This document shows, in pieces, positions 10,800 through 27,370 of a DNA stretch of 64,000 nucleotides (its first letter is position 1; each line of letters starts with the position of its first letter). The notes below the pieces were generated by a model, which ran no database searches, had not been told where the DNA came from, and saw only the letters and a list, made by a program, of their open reading frames with translations. The position numbers and the translations under genes are program-made. The stretch covers positions 349,071 to 413,070 of the forward strand of contig ML976981.1 in NCBI GenBank assembly GCA_010015675.1. Reading direction: 5' to 3'. The stretch comes from Byssothecium circinans (taxonomy: Eukaryota > Ascomycota > Dothideomycetes > Pleosporales > Massarinaceae).

Positions 10800-11882
10800 G
10801 CTCCAACAGTATCTATGTTGTGCGAGGAAAGAGCAACAGTGGACCGTCAGAAGGCAGACTGTACGCTGTTGTGGCAAAGATGGTCTTGTTCGGCAAGTTC
10901 TCCAGTGCCTCGAGCACGACGCGTGACGAGCGTGGAGATGGGGAGAGGGGTCGCTGTGTCGGTAGCCGCAACACAGCCGTAGATGAAGGGGTATAGTCAC
11001 GTTCTGTGACGAGGACGAGGGGCTTCGGACGGTGGGGCAAGTTGCGCGCTCGCAGAAGTGGAAGTCGCAAGCTGGAAGACAGCGAACGGTGGCGCGTCGA
11101 CCGATGGCTCACACACGACTTGAGCGCGGAGTCGCTGTAGCAATCATGCACCGATCAAGCGCATACACGACCCTGTCAGAGACAAACGTTAGTACAGCGG
11201 GAGACGGACGTGTGTGAAGTGTCACGAGGATTCAGTGCGCGGTCGATTGGTTACGTCGATTGCCTGCGGTCGTGGGACCGAGCTGTCAACGATCGACGCG
11301 ATGAAGCCGTGCGGTATGTCGCGAGATCCTGCGCGGAGGAGAGGGCACAACGGCGTCGTGCTGCGTTTCTTTCCAGATGCGCGCGCCCAAGACGATGCGG
11401 GCGGACATGCAGGACAGCGGAGACACCCACGGTCGCTGAATGGCAGGCGCAATGGTGGGAGACATGGTGGTGGGATCGGCACTTTCATCCGAAATATGGG
11501 TGTTGCTCGAGAAAGTTCGAAGGTTGGATAGAGATTTGCTTACCTGTGGGTTCAATGTTGTTGATGGTTGCAATGTCACCTGATGCCCGAGTTGAGGTAA
11601 GCAAGTCGAGGCAGACTGGCGTTGGCGAGCGGAGAAGCTTGAGAGATCAGGACAAGAGCTGAAAAACGAATCAGTAAGGAAGAAGAGGAGAGGATCGAGC
11701 AAGGCTGGCTTACCTTTGTGTGCCTTTTCAATACCTGAGCAAGCCAGACACTGCAGGCAATCAGTATCGATATCGTCGTCGGTTGAGGTAAGGTGATCGC
11801 AAGGTCACGCGGAACCCGTGAGCGGGCGCCAGCCGGCTTTTAAATCTCGCGCTTGAACGGCGCTAGCTGTTTCGCTGCTGGG
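10800..11882 (-). promoter_or_regulatory. Probable long, spliced 5' leader of cbf1
   Basis: Upstream of the cbf1 ATG the minus strand has canonical splice signals that do not extend the CDS: donor CAAAG|GTAAGC at 11713 with acceptor TTTTTCAG at 11659 (55 nt, branch-like CTGAT), a second donor CACAG|GTAAGC at 11543, and an acceptor-like AACATAG 13 nt before the ATG. These suggest 5'-UTR exons at about 11714 and upstream, and 11658-11544. A 59-codon ATG ORF (MSPTIAPAIQRPWVS...) ending near 11286 would lie in the second intron or act as an upstream ORF. The leader assignment is inferred from splice-site sense only. Confidence 0.4.
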
Positions 11883-11887
11883 CCAAT
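11883..11887. promoter_or_regulatory. CCAAT box upstream of the cbf1 leader
   Basis: A GGCCAATCA element lies just upstream of a GC-rich stretch containing TTTTAAAT at 11838-11845. It matches the HAP/CBC-type CCAAT consensus and sits where the promoter of the spliced cbf1 leader would be expected. Confidence 0.3.
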
Positions 11888-13847
11888 CACAGCGCGCGAG
11901 GCACACATGCCATCCATCAACCATCACCCAGTCCACCTGTTCGACTCGGTCGCCTCCACGAGCAAACGATACCACGATCGAGCAGGACTCTTAAGTTCGT
12001 GGGCATATGCAAGCCCGAGAAGCCACTGTCTCCTTTATTCCGATGCCACCAGCCGCAGCATCATCAACTCTGCCCGATCTTGCAGCCTCCATACCGCCAA
12101 ACTCGCGCCTCAGATGACGACTACGAGCACAGCAAACAGCCCACCACTTCGCCTTCGCCCTCCACATGAACGGGCCACGGGCCATCGGTGAATCGCAAGA
12201 GCGCGTGATATCGCCCTTCTAGCTTGACGTGTGGCTACGCTTACCTAGGTTGTCCTGCACCCGGTCGGAATGTGCATGTGACCGTCCCCACACTACCTTC
12301 CTTTCCTACTGTCGGACAGCAATGCGTGTGCTCATTCAATGCAATTCAGTGTTGCAGAACCTGGGGAAGTGCTCGGGCACGTCCACCAGTAGCATCACAT
12401 ATGTGCTGGATATATATCTTCGACTCCCGTCTGTTTCATGCAAATGGAAGAGGCGTGGAAACCTTGCTTTCTTTGTTTTGTCTCCGTCTTCCATCGCCAG
12501 CCTCCTCTGCCCTGCATTGAAAGATACTATACCTGATCACATGCCAACACGCTGCCTGCACACTGCCTTCTAGAGCATTGAGCGGTGCTGTTCCAAGGGC
12601 TTCAATGTCACCATGTGACTGATGTTGCAACCCTCTGTCTCAGATGCGTATATTGTTGTCATCTACCTAGCATTTAGGTTCTCTGTGACGTGACCTACGA
12701 TGGCAGTCTGTTCCCGGGAGTTCAGTCGAGGTTATGCATGCACTACTAGCTATATCGCTGACTGCAGATGGAAGACATGACTCTACAACGTTGCTCTTTT
12801 CAGATCCCCTCGCGAAACGATTATCAATATGCCAGAGTCCATCTTCGTAAACTCCTAGTTATCTCAGTGCATCCACGGGGGTCAGAAAGCTGCACTTACA
12901 TATCTCTGGCTTCCAGGTGGACACCTCTCCGGCCGCATTGTCTCCTTGATGGGAATCGGCCAACTAGTCTAATGTCTATGACCCTTTGCTAGGCTCAAGG
13001 GCATACTCCATTGACGGCAGAAATGCCCCAAAATCTAGCCGCCTGGTCCGCGACTGCTCAAGGTACAACGGAATACAACGGACGACCTCCGTCTTCATGC
13101 GGGGTTCAGATTGCTTCCTTCGACTAGTCGTACTCTGCCTGTAACCCACGCTATCCTTTGCATCGTCCGGTTTTTTAGAGCAGATGTTTCGGGACGCTTT
13201 CGGTTTCCCATTTTTAGAAAGTGTATCCAAACTTTTGAGGCATAGCTGAAGTCTTCCCATCACTCTTGCTCAATACCGGTACAGAAATTCGAGGTCAATG
13301 AGTCTCCTCACATTTTCAATCCGTTCATGGTAGGAGTATCTTCGTACTTCGAATTCAAGAAAGTGGCTGGTTTAGAAGAATTTTGGAGGAACCAATCCTT
13401 CTCTCTTGCTCGTTGGACGGAAATATGTGCTCGAACCTAGGACAAGCACCAAAGGGAGCATTCAATTTCTTGGAAACACATAGTTGCGCTTTTCGAGCTT
13501 TCTTACCTACTACCTTGGATGTCTGGGATCGGAGGTGCGGTCAAGCTTTAAGCGAGCTCTATCAAATCTGTTCACTCACTCCATGCGACAAAAATACGCC
13601 AAGAAGAAGTCGACGTGAAGGAACACGAGGGAGATCCAGAAAAATGCTAGTAGATTCCACGATCGGCCAAAGCGCCGTGCAGTAGCGTGCCAAGGCAACC
13701 GTCGAGCATTGAGCAGCGCAAGGACGAAAACTCCAGTCAAAGCACAACACCACTCACCATCTCACATCCAATCTACTGCCTTTATTCCCGCACTACGTGT
13801 ACCTCGTTTTCACAACGCTTATCCCAACACGCAGATTTCTCCCCAAA
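11888..13847. other. Intergenic, 2 kb, plus promoter of the YAG7-like gene
   Basis: No gene supported. A minus-strand frame of 95 codons (13263-12976) starts at ATG and has a Lys/Arg/Ser-rich composition, but no family or splice support. The last 100 bp before 13848 are C/T- and CAA-rich, as in fungal promoters. Confidence 0.45.
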
Positions 13848-15395
13848 ATGTCCGCCACCGCTGTTGCGAACCCGCCTGCGACAGCACCTGGCGAGTCCAA
13901 GAGTGCCCGCAAGAAGAAGGCCAAGGCAGACGCTGCGGCTACTGCGGTCCCGGCTCCTACTGAGAAGGCCACCTCTGAACTCGGCGCAAATAGCTCGGAT
14001 CCAGCAGGAAAAGCCAATGGTGTCGACGAGAACTCGTACATTCGGGAGCTCCAGAAGTAAGTAGCTGGTAGACCCCAGCCCCACATCTCCCACCAGCATA
14101 CTGTATACTGACGTTGCTCATAGGAACATTCGAAATGTCACCAAGAAGCTAGTAAGTCGACCTTGAAATTTCAGCCTCGCCTCGACTGGTTCTAACTGTG
14201 CAGAATGGCATGTCAAAAGCTGTCGACACAGTCACAGCCAATCCTGGTGTCTCGATCGACGACCTCGTTTCCTCGCGCAAGATCAACGCCGACCAGAAAG
14301 CCCAACTCCTCAAGAGGCCCACACTCCAAGCTCAGCTTGCTCAGTTCGAGGAGCAGCTTGGCCACTACAAGAGGTTCGAGCAGGAATACCAGAGCAAGAT
14401 TGCACAGGAGAAGGAGATCCTGCAGAAGGGGCACTCGGAGGAGCTCGAGAAGCTGAGGGAGACCATCAAGACCGAGGCTGCGCTGGAGCAGAAGAAGGCT
14501 TTCCGGGAGAAATTCCTCACACTGTCACGCTTCCTGAGGGCAGCCGCTGCTCGACGCCAGCTAGAGGAGGATGACTCGGACCTCACCAAGGCTTTTGAGG
14601 GTGCGTTGCTACTAGTGTACGGTGGTGATGCTAGTGCGGTTGCAGCGACTGAGAAGCTCATCGACGGCACTTCGGACAGCGTTCCTTCCACTGAGGGTGT
14701 GCTGCTCGATGTTACCTGTGAGTAACAATCCCGTACAGGTATTATTGTTTCCAACTAACTTCTTTCTAGACGCGCAAATCAAGCAAGCTGCACTCGAGGA
14801 GGCTCCGTTCGCTGCCGAGGAGGCTTGGGCAGAGAACGTGGCCGAGTCGCAACCCACCGACCCGGAGACCATTACGACTGACCCTACGATCGCGAACGCC
14901 GGCCTCACCGAGCTCGATACTTCTACGTCGGTGAAAGGAGGCGCAGAGGCAGCAGAGGAGACAAGCGCCCCCGCAGCGTCAAGCATAGACGCGGGTGCGG
15001 CCAATGCAGCCGGCGGGGACTGGGAGAAGCCGCAGTCAAGCTCGGACGATCCTCTCGCCGAATCTTACGAGATCGTCCCCCGCGATCTCGCCGAGACTGA
15101 GACTCCGGCCGCCGCCGCGCCTGTCAATGCAACTACTAGCTGGGCCGACGAACCCGTAGACCCCCAAGCAGCTCCCGCGAATGGCAATGACGGTTTCCAG
15201 GAAGTCCAGAACACCCGGGGAGGCCGCGGTCGAGGCCAACATCAAGGTGAGGGACGAGGAGGATACCGGGGACGTGGAGGTCCGCGGGGCGGTGGTCGTG
15301 GTGGACGCGGCCGTGGTCGAGGCGACGGTGGATTCCGTGGAGGCCCCCGAGGTGGAGGCTTCCGCGGCGGACCACGTGGCGGGGAGTCGCAGTAA
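13848..15395 (+). CDS. YAG7-like RGG-box protein
   Basis: Exons 13848-14056, 14124-14151, 14204-14717 and 14770-15395 encode 458 aa. The N-terminus is Ala/Lys-rich (SARKKKAKADAAAT). The 28-nt second exon supplies NIRNVTKKL, joining a short helix to NGMSKAVDTV. Residues about 110-200 form a long charged coiled coil (QLLKRPTLQAQLAQFEEQL through LEEDDSDL). An acidic low-complexity region follows, and the last 45 residues are an RGG/RGR box (RGGRGRGQHQGEGRGGYRGR). The layout matches the fungal YAG7-like dimerisation-domain proteins, which also resemble the Stm1/caprin group of RNA-associated factors. RNA binding through the RGG box and self-association through the coiled coil are inferred. No catalytic motif is present. 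All introns are 50-70 nt and GT-AG. Confidence 0.8.
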
Positions 15396-17374
15396 ACATG
15401 CGATATCCCTCCTCTTCATCTACTTCAAATGTTTGGAGCGTGTATGGGGCGGATAACAGCTGGGGTTCCCCATTTTCCTTTGGGTCATCGACTTTTGCTG
15501 GGATTCATTCAGCCATCTTCTGAGCATTTGAGCGGACACTGAACTGGGGAAAAACAAGAAACATGAAAGCATCACAAAAGGCGTGTCTGTACAGCCTGTT
15601 CCATCTTCACTGCATAGCATCGGAGCCAGTTTCGGGTTATGGGCCATTTGTACCAGTATAGTGGCTTTGCTGAACATTGGTGCTCTATCATGGGCTTGTA
15701 TCATACTTTGTCTTGTCTGGTGTGATGTCTGTTTTCTGGTGATGTGGTTGCGGAAAGCATTGGCGAGGTATCACAATTTGGGCTGGGAAGAGTCGAGCTT
15801 TCAGACCCGCGGGAAAGTCGCCAAGAGGTAGCTGGTGGCATGCCTTTGAAGGGGGGCTGTCAGATCAAATCAGATCAGGAGCTCGGGCCAATGGGTTTTT
15901 TCTGTCCTCCCCCGGATTGCTTGTTCCTGCAGCCGTGACGATCCTAAGAGCGCGGATAATTTTCAGGGGTGCCGTGGCGCCTCTTTTTGAGATAGCCGAG
16001 TGTGGAGGCGGGGCCTAGTGACGGTGCCAGTTACAGTGAGGCGGTGTGCGCGTGCATGAAGTGCGATTGGATTTATGCTTGGGGTAAATGGTGCAGAATG
16101 ACTTGACGGGTGGGGCGGGGGATTGGACAGGCTGGTGAAAGCTTTGTGGGGGACTGTTGGGGTGTGGTTCGGTGGTAGAAGGTGGTTCTGCGCATCCGCA
16201 TGCACATTCACTAGACGAAAGCTATATCATGGTATATTGGAATTGTTCATAAACATGGTGAGCGATTTCTGCATATTCGAACGTATCATGTAGTGTTTTA
16301 GAAACGGACTTTTGGTAAGGTTCGCAGGTATTTGTAGATAGCCGTGTATGCGTGGGCGACCTCGGCTCTCTATGTCTATGGGACGTGTCGCGACACAAGC
16401 CTTTTTGACAGCTGCAATCTGATTTCTACCAAGGAAAAGTCTTGTCTTCTCTGCATCTTCGTGCTTGCTCGCTGTTGGGTGGACGAGACATGCGGCTTTG
16501 GTGCGGCCGAAGGGGTAGCTTATACACTATTAATAGTTGATGCTTTTCAAAACAATATTAACATAGAATTGCTGCGGCTAGCTTTTTCCAACGGCGTGGG
16601 AGCTGTGTGTGATTTGTGAGGGACTTGCCGGCGTGGACTAGTTGAAAGATGTGTCACTGTTGGAGAATCTTCGGTGTCGCTTTGACGGCTATGGATGGGA
16701 AGCTAGTCAAGGTTCGGTGAAGAAGAATGGTTGAATATATTCCCAATGCAGTGCTGAGGATAGTACGAAGTAATAATGAAGGCATTGGGGAGATGAGTGG
16801 CCGCCACGATCAGATAAACCGCGTACCCCAGAACAGACGTCTGGAGTGGATTGCCCTATGACGTGCATGAAGCGAACCAGCCATGTAGTTTGTGCAACCG
16901 GGTGCATAGCAAAAGGATTGTAGAGTACGTGACTGTACAATTGTGAAGATGACTGCATAGGGTTATTTATACACAAATACCCCGTATAAAAGTCGACCAG
17001 TCTCCACGAACACGTTCGTGAGGTGATTCTCAGGTGATAAAAGTTGGCGCTAGCGTGCAAGGGTTTATCGATTAGGATGAGGTAGTCTTGGCGCACCTGC
17101 ACCTTCCACTCGCCAGAGCGTTATGATCCCCTTGAGCATTCCCCAGTCGCCCATCCCCACTCGAAGCCAGCTCTATCGACCTGTCGACGCCGACTAGAGC
17201 TATCGGACTACATGCGCCCCGTGTAGACAGCGTATGGTGCTGGATTTTCCGTCTGGGAGCCGGTGGCGGAAGCAGCCCTCGGGCCTCTTGCGAACGAACG
17301 ACACCTGCCAGCCTCACAGTGCCCTGCACCTGTCCTGAGACAACGACGCCGCCTGACGATAATCGCAACTCACT
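15396..17374. other. Intergenic, 2 kb, no gene recognised
   Basis: Holds the 3' flank of the YAG7-like gene and the 5' flank of the histone demethylase gene. Several 80-130-codon frames exist on both strands, but none has domain or splice support. The central part (16.2-17.0 kb) is relatively A/T-rich. Confidence 0.5.
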
Positions 17375-21693
<4,319 letters not shown>

Positions 21694-24600
21694 TTCACCC
21701 CGCAGCAGCAGGATATGGTTTGGGTGGATATGATATGACTGGGGGTAGATGACGGTATAGGACGGACTTTGCGTGGGTGCAATTGGGTATTGTTAGCGAG
21801 TGTATTGTTTAGAGTACGAGAGTAAGCTCCTGAAATGGGATGATGGGCTCGGGTCATGGATATGGATATGTGGTGTGGCGTATGGAAGTCGTGCAAAGAA
21901 AGTCATGGCGAAGTCTTGACGCCTTGGTATGTGCATGGGATGGCAAGGGATGGGATCAGTACGGGGATGGGGTTTTGTATATCTAGTCGGTTTGATAGGG
22001 TTGATAGGGTTTAATGGCTTACACTCTCTTTACTGACTGAGTCACTACTCACTATGCGAAACGGGGTTTGCGTGGACTTGCTCACGATGGGGCTGGTGTG
22101 CGTTAATGGATGATGATGGTGGTGGTGGTGGTGATGGTGATGATTGATGATGAACTCTGGCAACTCGCTGAAGTCTGAAGTTGGCATGGCTCAGCGGGGT
22201 GTTGTTTAGTGCTGTTCCCTGAGGTACTTCACCGTGGAAGTAGGGTTGTCCGCCGGGGCTTAAGGTGTGAGGGGGTGTATCTGTAAACAAAGGCATGGCA
22301 ACAATGCGTACATTACTCGGTCCGTGGGATTATAGTTCTAAATCTACTTTTAAAGGGAGACTGGGGATCGAGGTGAGAAGTGTAGATTGAGGAGCTGGAT
22401 CTTCGTCGAGGCCTGGGGCGCGCGTGTGTCTTGTTTTTATCAAAAGTGCGTGGTAGGTAAGTAGTGCGCGGGATACAAGCGTTCAATGTGTATATGCGTG
22501 TGTGGGTTTTAACGCAAATTTATACGCTGTTTTCTAGGGGGCTGGGGCACGTAAACCTGAAATCTTTCGCGAATGGGTTGGGGAAGTTGGGGAAGTAGGG
22601 TAAGGGGGTTGTGTTTTGGAGAGTATAGGTATGGCGCGAGCGGGCGCGAGACATTTTTCGGGCGGTCTTATACTTTTGATCATATCTATGTTTCTTGAAG
22701 TTGAAGGATCTGTGGGGGGTTATTGGGGATTGTAGGGTACGTTGGGAACCATGCTTCCTTTCAATTTTTTTTAGGGTTTTTTTTTTTTCCTTGTCTTATT
22801 TTTCTTGTGCGAGATGGTGGCGAGTGGGGTCGGCGAAGTACCATGTGACAGGTGTAATAGTGTTTTCAGAGAGGCGAGTAAAGCAACAGAGAGGCACAAT
22901 TTTGGGGGCTTTCCCAATTTTAGGGCCGAAATTACTGCGGTTTGGAGGGGAGCGCGGGTTTTTCGTTTCTTTCTTCTCCTTTTGGGACGCTTACGTGTGG
23001 AGGAGAGGTGTGGAATTTCCCGTGGGTTATACATTTTTTTTAGGAGAGGGGATGTTTCTTAGTGAGGGCGGGAGGTCTTGAGATAGGTATATGTGAGACA
23101 ATAGATGCAGGATAAGGGTGCCCTGTAGTCTTCAAGAGGAGGGGACGAAGGAGCATGCCTCATGCATAGGCTTTTAGAATATCTTTAGAATATCGGGGTT
23201 CGAAATATCTGTGACGAGAGAACGAGGAGAACGCATATATCTCCTCGAGACCTGTTTTGGTGTTTTAAACACTTGACTGATGTCGATAAGGACGTTTGTG
23301 GTGTAAGCGCTGGATAAGTTGAAAATTATCACTTTTACTTTGCAAACCAAGAGATCCTCAGTAGAGCGTGTTATCATTTACATCCCAGCAGGGGAACGCA
23401 TCCGTCGTCTCATCCCCTGCTTTTAGAACATCGGAATCCTAGTCTAGCTTTCGACAACCATGAACCAGCCTTCGCCGAATTCTGCTCCCGCCATGGGTTT
23501 AGCTGGCATTAGATTTTATTTTCGACCAAAGGGAAGGGGCCACATTTGCTGTTACCAAGCACTTTTAGGACCTGAAACTTCAAGGAGATTCTCTGTAGCT
23601 TTTACTGCGTGTGTGGAATGTACAATACTGGGAGGCGAGGAGAGGAAAAGCGGCAAGGTGGATGTGATGTTAAGGTTCGGGAGCGTCTGACATATTTGTT
23701 TTGGAGGAACGGAGGGTCAGAACATGCCTGGGTTTCTTCAGCTTTTTCGGTTTCCTTTTTTCGTTGAGAAATTGACATGAAGATATAGATCCTGGTAGTA
23801 GAAAATGCTGTCCGGATAAATACATAAATGAGTCATGAATCGGGCATCTGGCACATGGCCCGGATATGGAATAGTTTGGATTGTTTTCGTTTTTGAGTGG
23901 AGAGGGGGCGGCGGGAGGAAGGAGAAGAACGCCATCGCAACCAATTGCCTCGTTTTGAGTATCAAGCAAGAACGGCTGGCTCAGCATTTCACTGTGTCAA
24001 TGTTATTTTCGACCGAAGGTTCATATATTAAAACACATGTGATTCTGAAAAACACATGTAGCGGTGGTAATCCAAGCTTTATTATAAAAACTTCGTTATA
24101 GTCGGACCGTGGCTTATTTATCTTCCTCAACGCAGACACCCACCATATGCATGTTTCCACGGCGCCTTTTGTTCACCGCCAGTCATGTGTAGGATCGAAG
24201 CCGCGGACCTAGGAGGTCATATGCCGCGAAGCTTCGTGGTTTTAGAAATAATTGAGGAAAGTGAAGTTTGGAGGCAGGGAAACATATTTATCAGCGGTTT
24301 GGGATCTGGTGGCGTGCGGAAAGAGCGAAGGTTGTCAAGAAGACGCTGACAAGGACACTTATAGTTCCGGGAATGCTACTGCTGTTGGGTTGTATTCGAT
24401 CTGGTGTACCGGAGACCAACATCGGGATAGTTCATCAAGGGTTTTAATGTCGAGATATCAGAAGTGAACGGGCAAGATTGGAAAATATGTGTTGCTTGTG
24501 CTTTCCCTCGTGGTAACAAAACGAAAAATGTCGAGAAATAAGCCAACAACCATACTCCGCAAAACTCATCTAAAGGTCATTCAGTGTCTTATACTCCCCC

Positions 24601-25213
24601 TAATTTCTAAGCTCTAGTGGTGACGCGAGGTACATTGGTTCATTTCCTGAATTTATCTTTCCGCGAGAGGTCTGTGAATCACTGCTCAGGAGAACATCTT
24701 CTAAGAACGGAAGAGTTTTTGAGGTTTGGGGTGATGAAAAAGTCTATCCATACCACCCTTCTTTTCCCGCGAACCAACCGAAGTCTTTCTTTATCCCCCT
24801 TCCAACCCCAGCGACCTCCCCACACAGCCCATTCCCAGTAATAGATTCTTTTCTTTTGGACCGAGAAGCAGCACACAATCAAAGATTTTTGACGACATCT
24901 TTTACAGAGGTCTTTGGAAAAGCAATGTCGTGTGAAGAAAAAAAGAAAGATCAACACAGCAGAGGATCGAGGGGGTTTGCATAGTCTTCAAACTATCGTC
25001 ATTGAGCGATATGTCCTTAGCAAATTTATTAATATTGAGGTGATGAGAGAGCGATGTTAATAAGTAGAAGAATTATGGTGAGATTGTTGCTGGTTCAAAC
25101 TTGGTAAAGCTCATCTAGACGTTTGACACACGATGATACATCACGGGAGTTTGGTTGATAGACACCAGGTAGTAGACCTTTCTGAGTGTCTACAAATGGC
25201 CCTCGCCTAAAAT
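21694..25213. other. Gene-poor island, 3.5 kb
   Basis: No gene supported. It contains GAT/GGT trinucleotide runs at about 22106-22153, T-rich runs at 22768-22803, and longer A/T-rich stretches. ORFs are short and mutually antisense, many with non-ATG starts. I found no transposase, reverse transcriptase or terminal repeat. The left end is the 3' flank of the demethylase gene. Confidence 0.5.
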
Positions 25214-25390
25214 CTACAGGCAGCAAACACTGCCGTTCGAGCTTGAGGGCACAATCCTATCCCGGGGCACTGGGGCGGCCGATGGGAGTTCATCCACATA
25301 ATGATAGCTGTCGACTTCCGCGCGTGTAGGGTCATAGTCCGGAGGTTTGGCTTCTCGTCGCATACTTTCGGGTGTTTTCAGCCCAGACAT
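25214..25390 (-). CDS. Hypothetical 58-aa ORF
   Basis: An ATG-started frame at 25390 encodes 58 residues rich in Pro, Glu, Arg and Ser (MSGLKTPESMRREAKPPDYD...), ending in a Cys-Cys-Leu. A neighbouring frame just upstream on the same strand (25587-25402, non-ATG start) ends only 12 nt before it, in a different register, so the two could be pieces of one decayed gene. No family recognised. It lies in a gene-poor island, so chance or relic status is quite possible. Confidence 0.25.
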   Translation of the reverse strand: MSGLKTPESMRREAKPPDYDPTRAEVDSYHYVDELPSAAPVPRDRIVPSSSNGSVCCL

Positions 25391-25831
25391 TACCAATTGG
25401 ATTAAGATGTGGAAAGAGGTTCCGGGGGTTTGACAGCGGCTAATGCTAAAGCGTTGCTGCCAAATTGTGGAGAGTTCTGAGGTAAGATGGTGTGTGGAAC
25501 CCCAATCGTTTTATGGTTGATATTCCTGCATAAAGCAACATAAGTAAATTTGTCTCTTGCAGTTAGTTCGGATCCTTGACTGCTCAATCATAAGTCAGAA
25601 GCCGATGATGGGTGAGTATGTTGTTCTTCCCCTCTCGGTTTGGGAGGAAGCCACGAGACGTGGGGGCGATGGGTGGAAGAAAAGAGCAGCCCTTAGCAAT
25701 GTCGGCATCTCAAGAATAATTCTGTTTCCTCTTAGTATCTAACATTTCTCTCGCTGTTCCGTCTCATTTTCAAAAGCCGTCGCTCTCGTCACTTCTTCTC
25801 CAAACTTGACCAATCCCCCATCCCAAGAACG
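25391..25831. other. Spacer, possible promoter of the ORF at 25832
   Basis: The last 90 bp before 25832 are pyrimidine-rich and end in CAAGAACG just before the ATG, which looks like a genuine fungal promoter/leader. Nothing else was seen apart from the minus-strand frame 25587-25402 noted in the previous entry. Confidence 0.35.
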
Positions 25832-26239
25832 ATGGTAGGGCTTAAGCGGGAGGCGGCTTTAATTGTTCAAGGGACGGAACTACAGTTGAAGCGCAATAAG
25901 AAGTCAACGAAGCAGAAAGATGAGGAGAGCGCTCGTGCTGCTGCAGGACAGGCAGCTCTTGATCGTGGGGATGCACTGGTGGAGATCAATCCGGCGGATG
26001 CTGCTAGATTCGCTGCTATGGAGTGTGGTGAGAAAGTCACTACGAGCGACTTCGCACATGTTGAGCCAGTTCTACCTCCTTAGCTTACGCCCACGCAGGT
26101 TACATCAGTTGATGCTATCGTGCCGGTCAAACAGCGGAAAGCTCGGGTTCAGACGGTCGAGATGCACCCCGATGACGATGCTACAGTCAAAGAAACTTCA
26201 GTCAAGAGCAAGACGAAGAAGTCCCTTGCTAACTCTTAG
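25832..26239 (+). CDS. Hypothetical small basic protein, ORF interrupted by TAG or by a 48-nt intron
   Basis: From ATG 25832 the frame runs 83 codons to TAG at 26081, then continues in the same register with protein-like, Lys/Thr/Val-rich sequence for 51 more codons to TAG at 26237. Two readings fit. In one, a weak donor GTCACT at 26036 and the acceptor CTCCTTAG at 26083 remove a 48-nt intron, giving a 119-aa protein. In the other, a single CAG to TAG change truncated an older gene. The protein is charged (QLKRNKKSTKQKDEESARAA; later KSKTKKSLANS), with no known domain. The leader looks functional. A tandem repeat starts 31 bp downstream. Confidence 0.35.
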
Positions 26240-26270
26240 GACGCAAGTTAATACCAACCAACCAACACTC

Positions 26271-26880
26271 CCTCGCGGAAAGATAAATTCAGGAAACAAG
26301 CTGTAAAAATTTACGTCACTACTAAAGCTTAGAGATTAGAGGTAGTATAAGGGATTGAATTACCCGTGGATAAGCTTTGTGAAGTACGGTTGTTCGCTTA
26401 GTTCCCGAGATTTTCGAAAGTGCGCCCGCACACGCAAATGTGTGTGCGTGGATCCGCATCTCTTCTCTTGCGATCGCTTATCTCATAAACCGGACAGTCC
26501 TCTTGTTAATTGCTATGCGTGGCTGGTCGCGGTAACCATTGTAGCAAAGCCTTGAGAACTACCACCACCTCGCGGGAAAAAATAAACTTGGGAAATAAGC
26601 TGATTAACCACACATTACTACTAGAGCGTAGAGATTAGAGGGAGTATAAGAGACTGAATCACCTTTGGATAGGTTTTCCGGAGTATAGATGCTAGTCTAT
26701 TTCCCGAGATTTTGCGACTGCGAGGGCCACTCTTGGTCTAAAACAGTTATCTACTTGATTTTCGAAAATGTGCCCCCACAAGCATCTTTTCTCTTGTAGT
26801 CTATCTCATAGGCCAGACAGTTCGCTTATTAGTTGATATGCGTGACTGGTTCTGGTAGCAAAGCCTGGAGGACTACCATA
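26271..26880. repeat. Diverged direct tandem duplication, unit about 300 bp
   Basis: Copy A (26271-26567) and copy B (26568-26880) follow each other directly. Shared anchors, in order, are CCTCGCGG, TAGAGATTAGAGG, AGTATAAG, TGGATA, TTCCCGAGATTTT, TTTTCGAAA, TCTTCTCTTG, TATCTCATA, TATGCGTG, GTAGCAAAGCCT and ACTACCA. Many differences are C/T or G/A transitions. Copy B carries an extra segment of roughly 50 bp after TTCCCGAGATTTT, bounded by a repeated GATTTT. Neither copy codes for a recognisable protein. A weak, much more diverged third relative may lie at 42008-42064. Confidence 0.75.
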
Positions 26881-27370
26881 GGGTAGATAGGTGAAGCTCA
26901 ATTACATGTGCACTAGATTCCTCTATTATCATTGCAAAGTAAAGACGGCTTAGGATAGCTAGCGAGATAGGGAACTAACTAGGTATTAGGCCTTGAAGTT
27001 ATTCCCGCTTGTCTAGGTAGTGATACTATATTGCTAGCTTGGAGGGAAAACTACACACCCCATGCATGCTCTGGCCATTATTTATACGTGACTGACGTTC
27101 ATCTGGCCGTTTTGTGGTACCACCACGGCTCTCAAGGTCGGCTCGATGACATGTGCCGTAATCCTGAAGTGGTGCGTATTCTTGGAAGTGCTGGAGACGT
27201 CGAGCTTCACTCGTCTACGTGGTTAACGTCGCTAGTTCAGGACTCAGGTGGATTTCTCAATATCAGCATTACTAATATAGGCTTGTAAACTTTTGAAGAG
27301 ATGGTATGCAACGAATTGGAGCGTGCCCAGCACTTGAGATGATGGTAAAAGCACGTGACTCTAGGACCAC
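26881..27370. other. Spacer, no gene recognised
   Basis: A plus-strand open frame (27031-27288) starts at TTG after adjacent in-frame stops and has no usable upstream ATG. It is protein-like in composition but unsupported. A CACGTGAC element (Cbf1-type E-box) lies at 27352-27359. Confidence 0.4.

Noticed and set aside
11286..11702. 138-codon minus-strand frame upstream of cbf1
   Set aside because: Crosses the inferred leader introns and has no domain; better explained as leader sequence.
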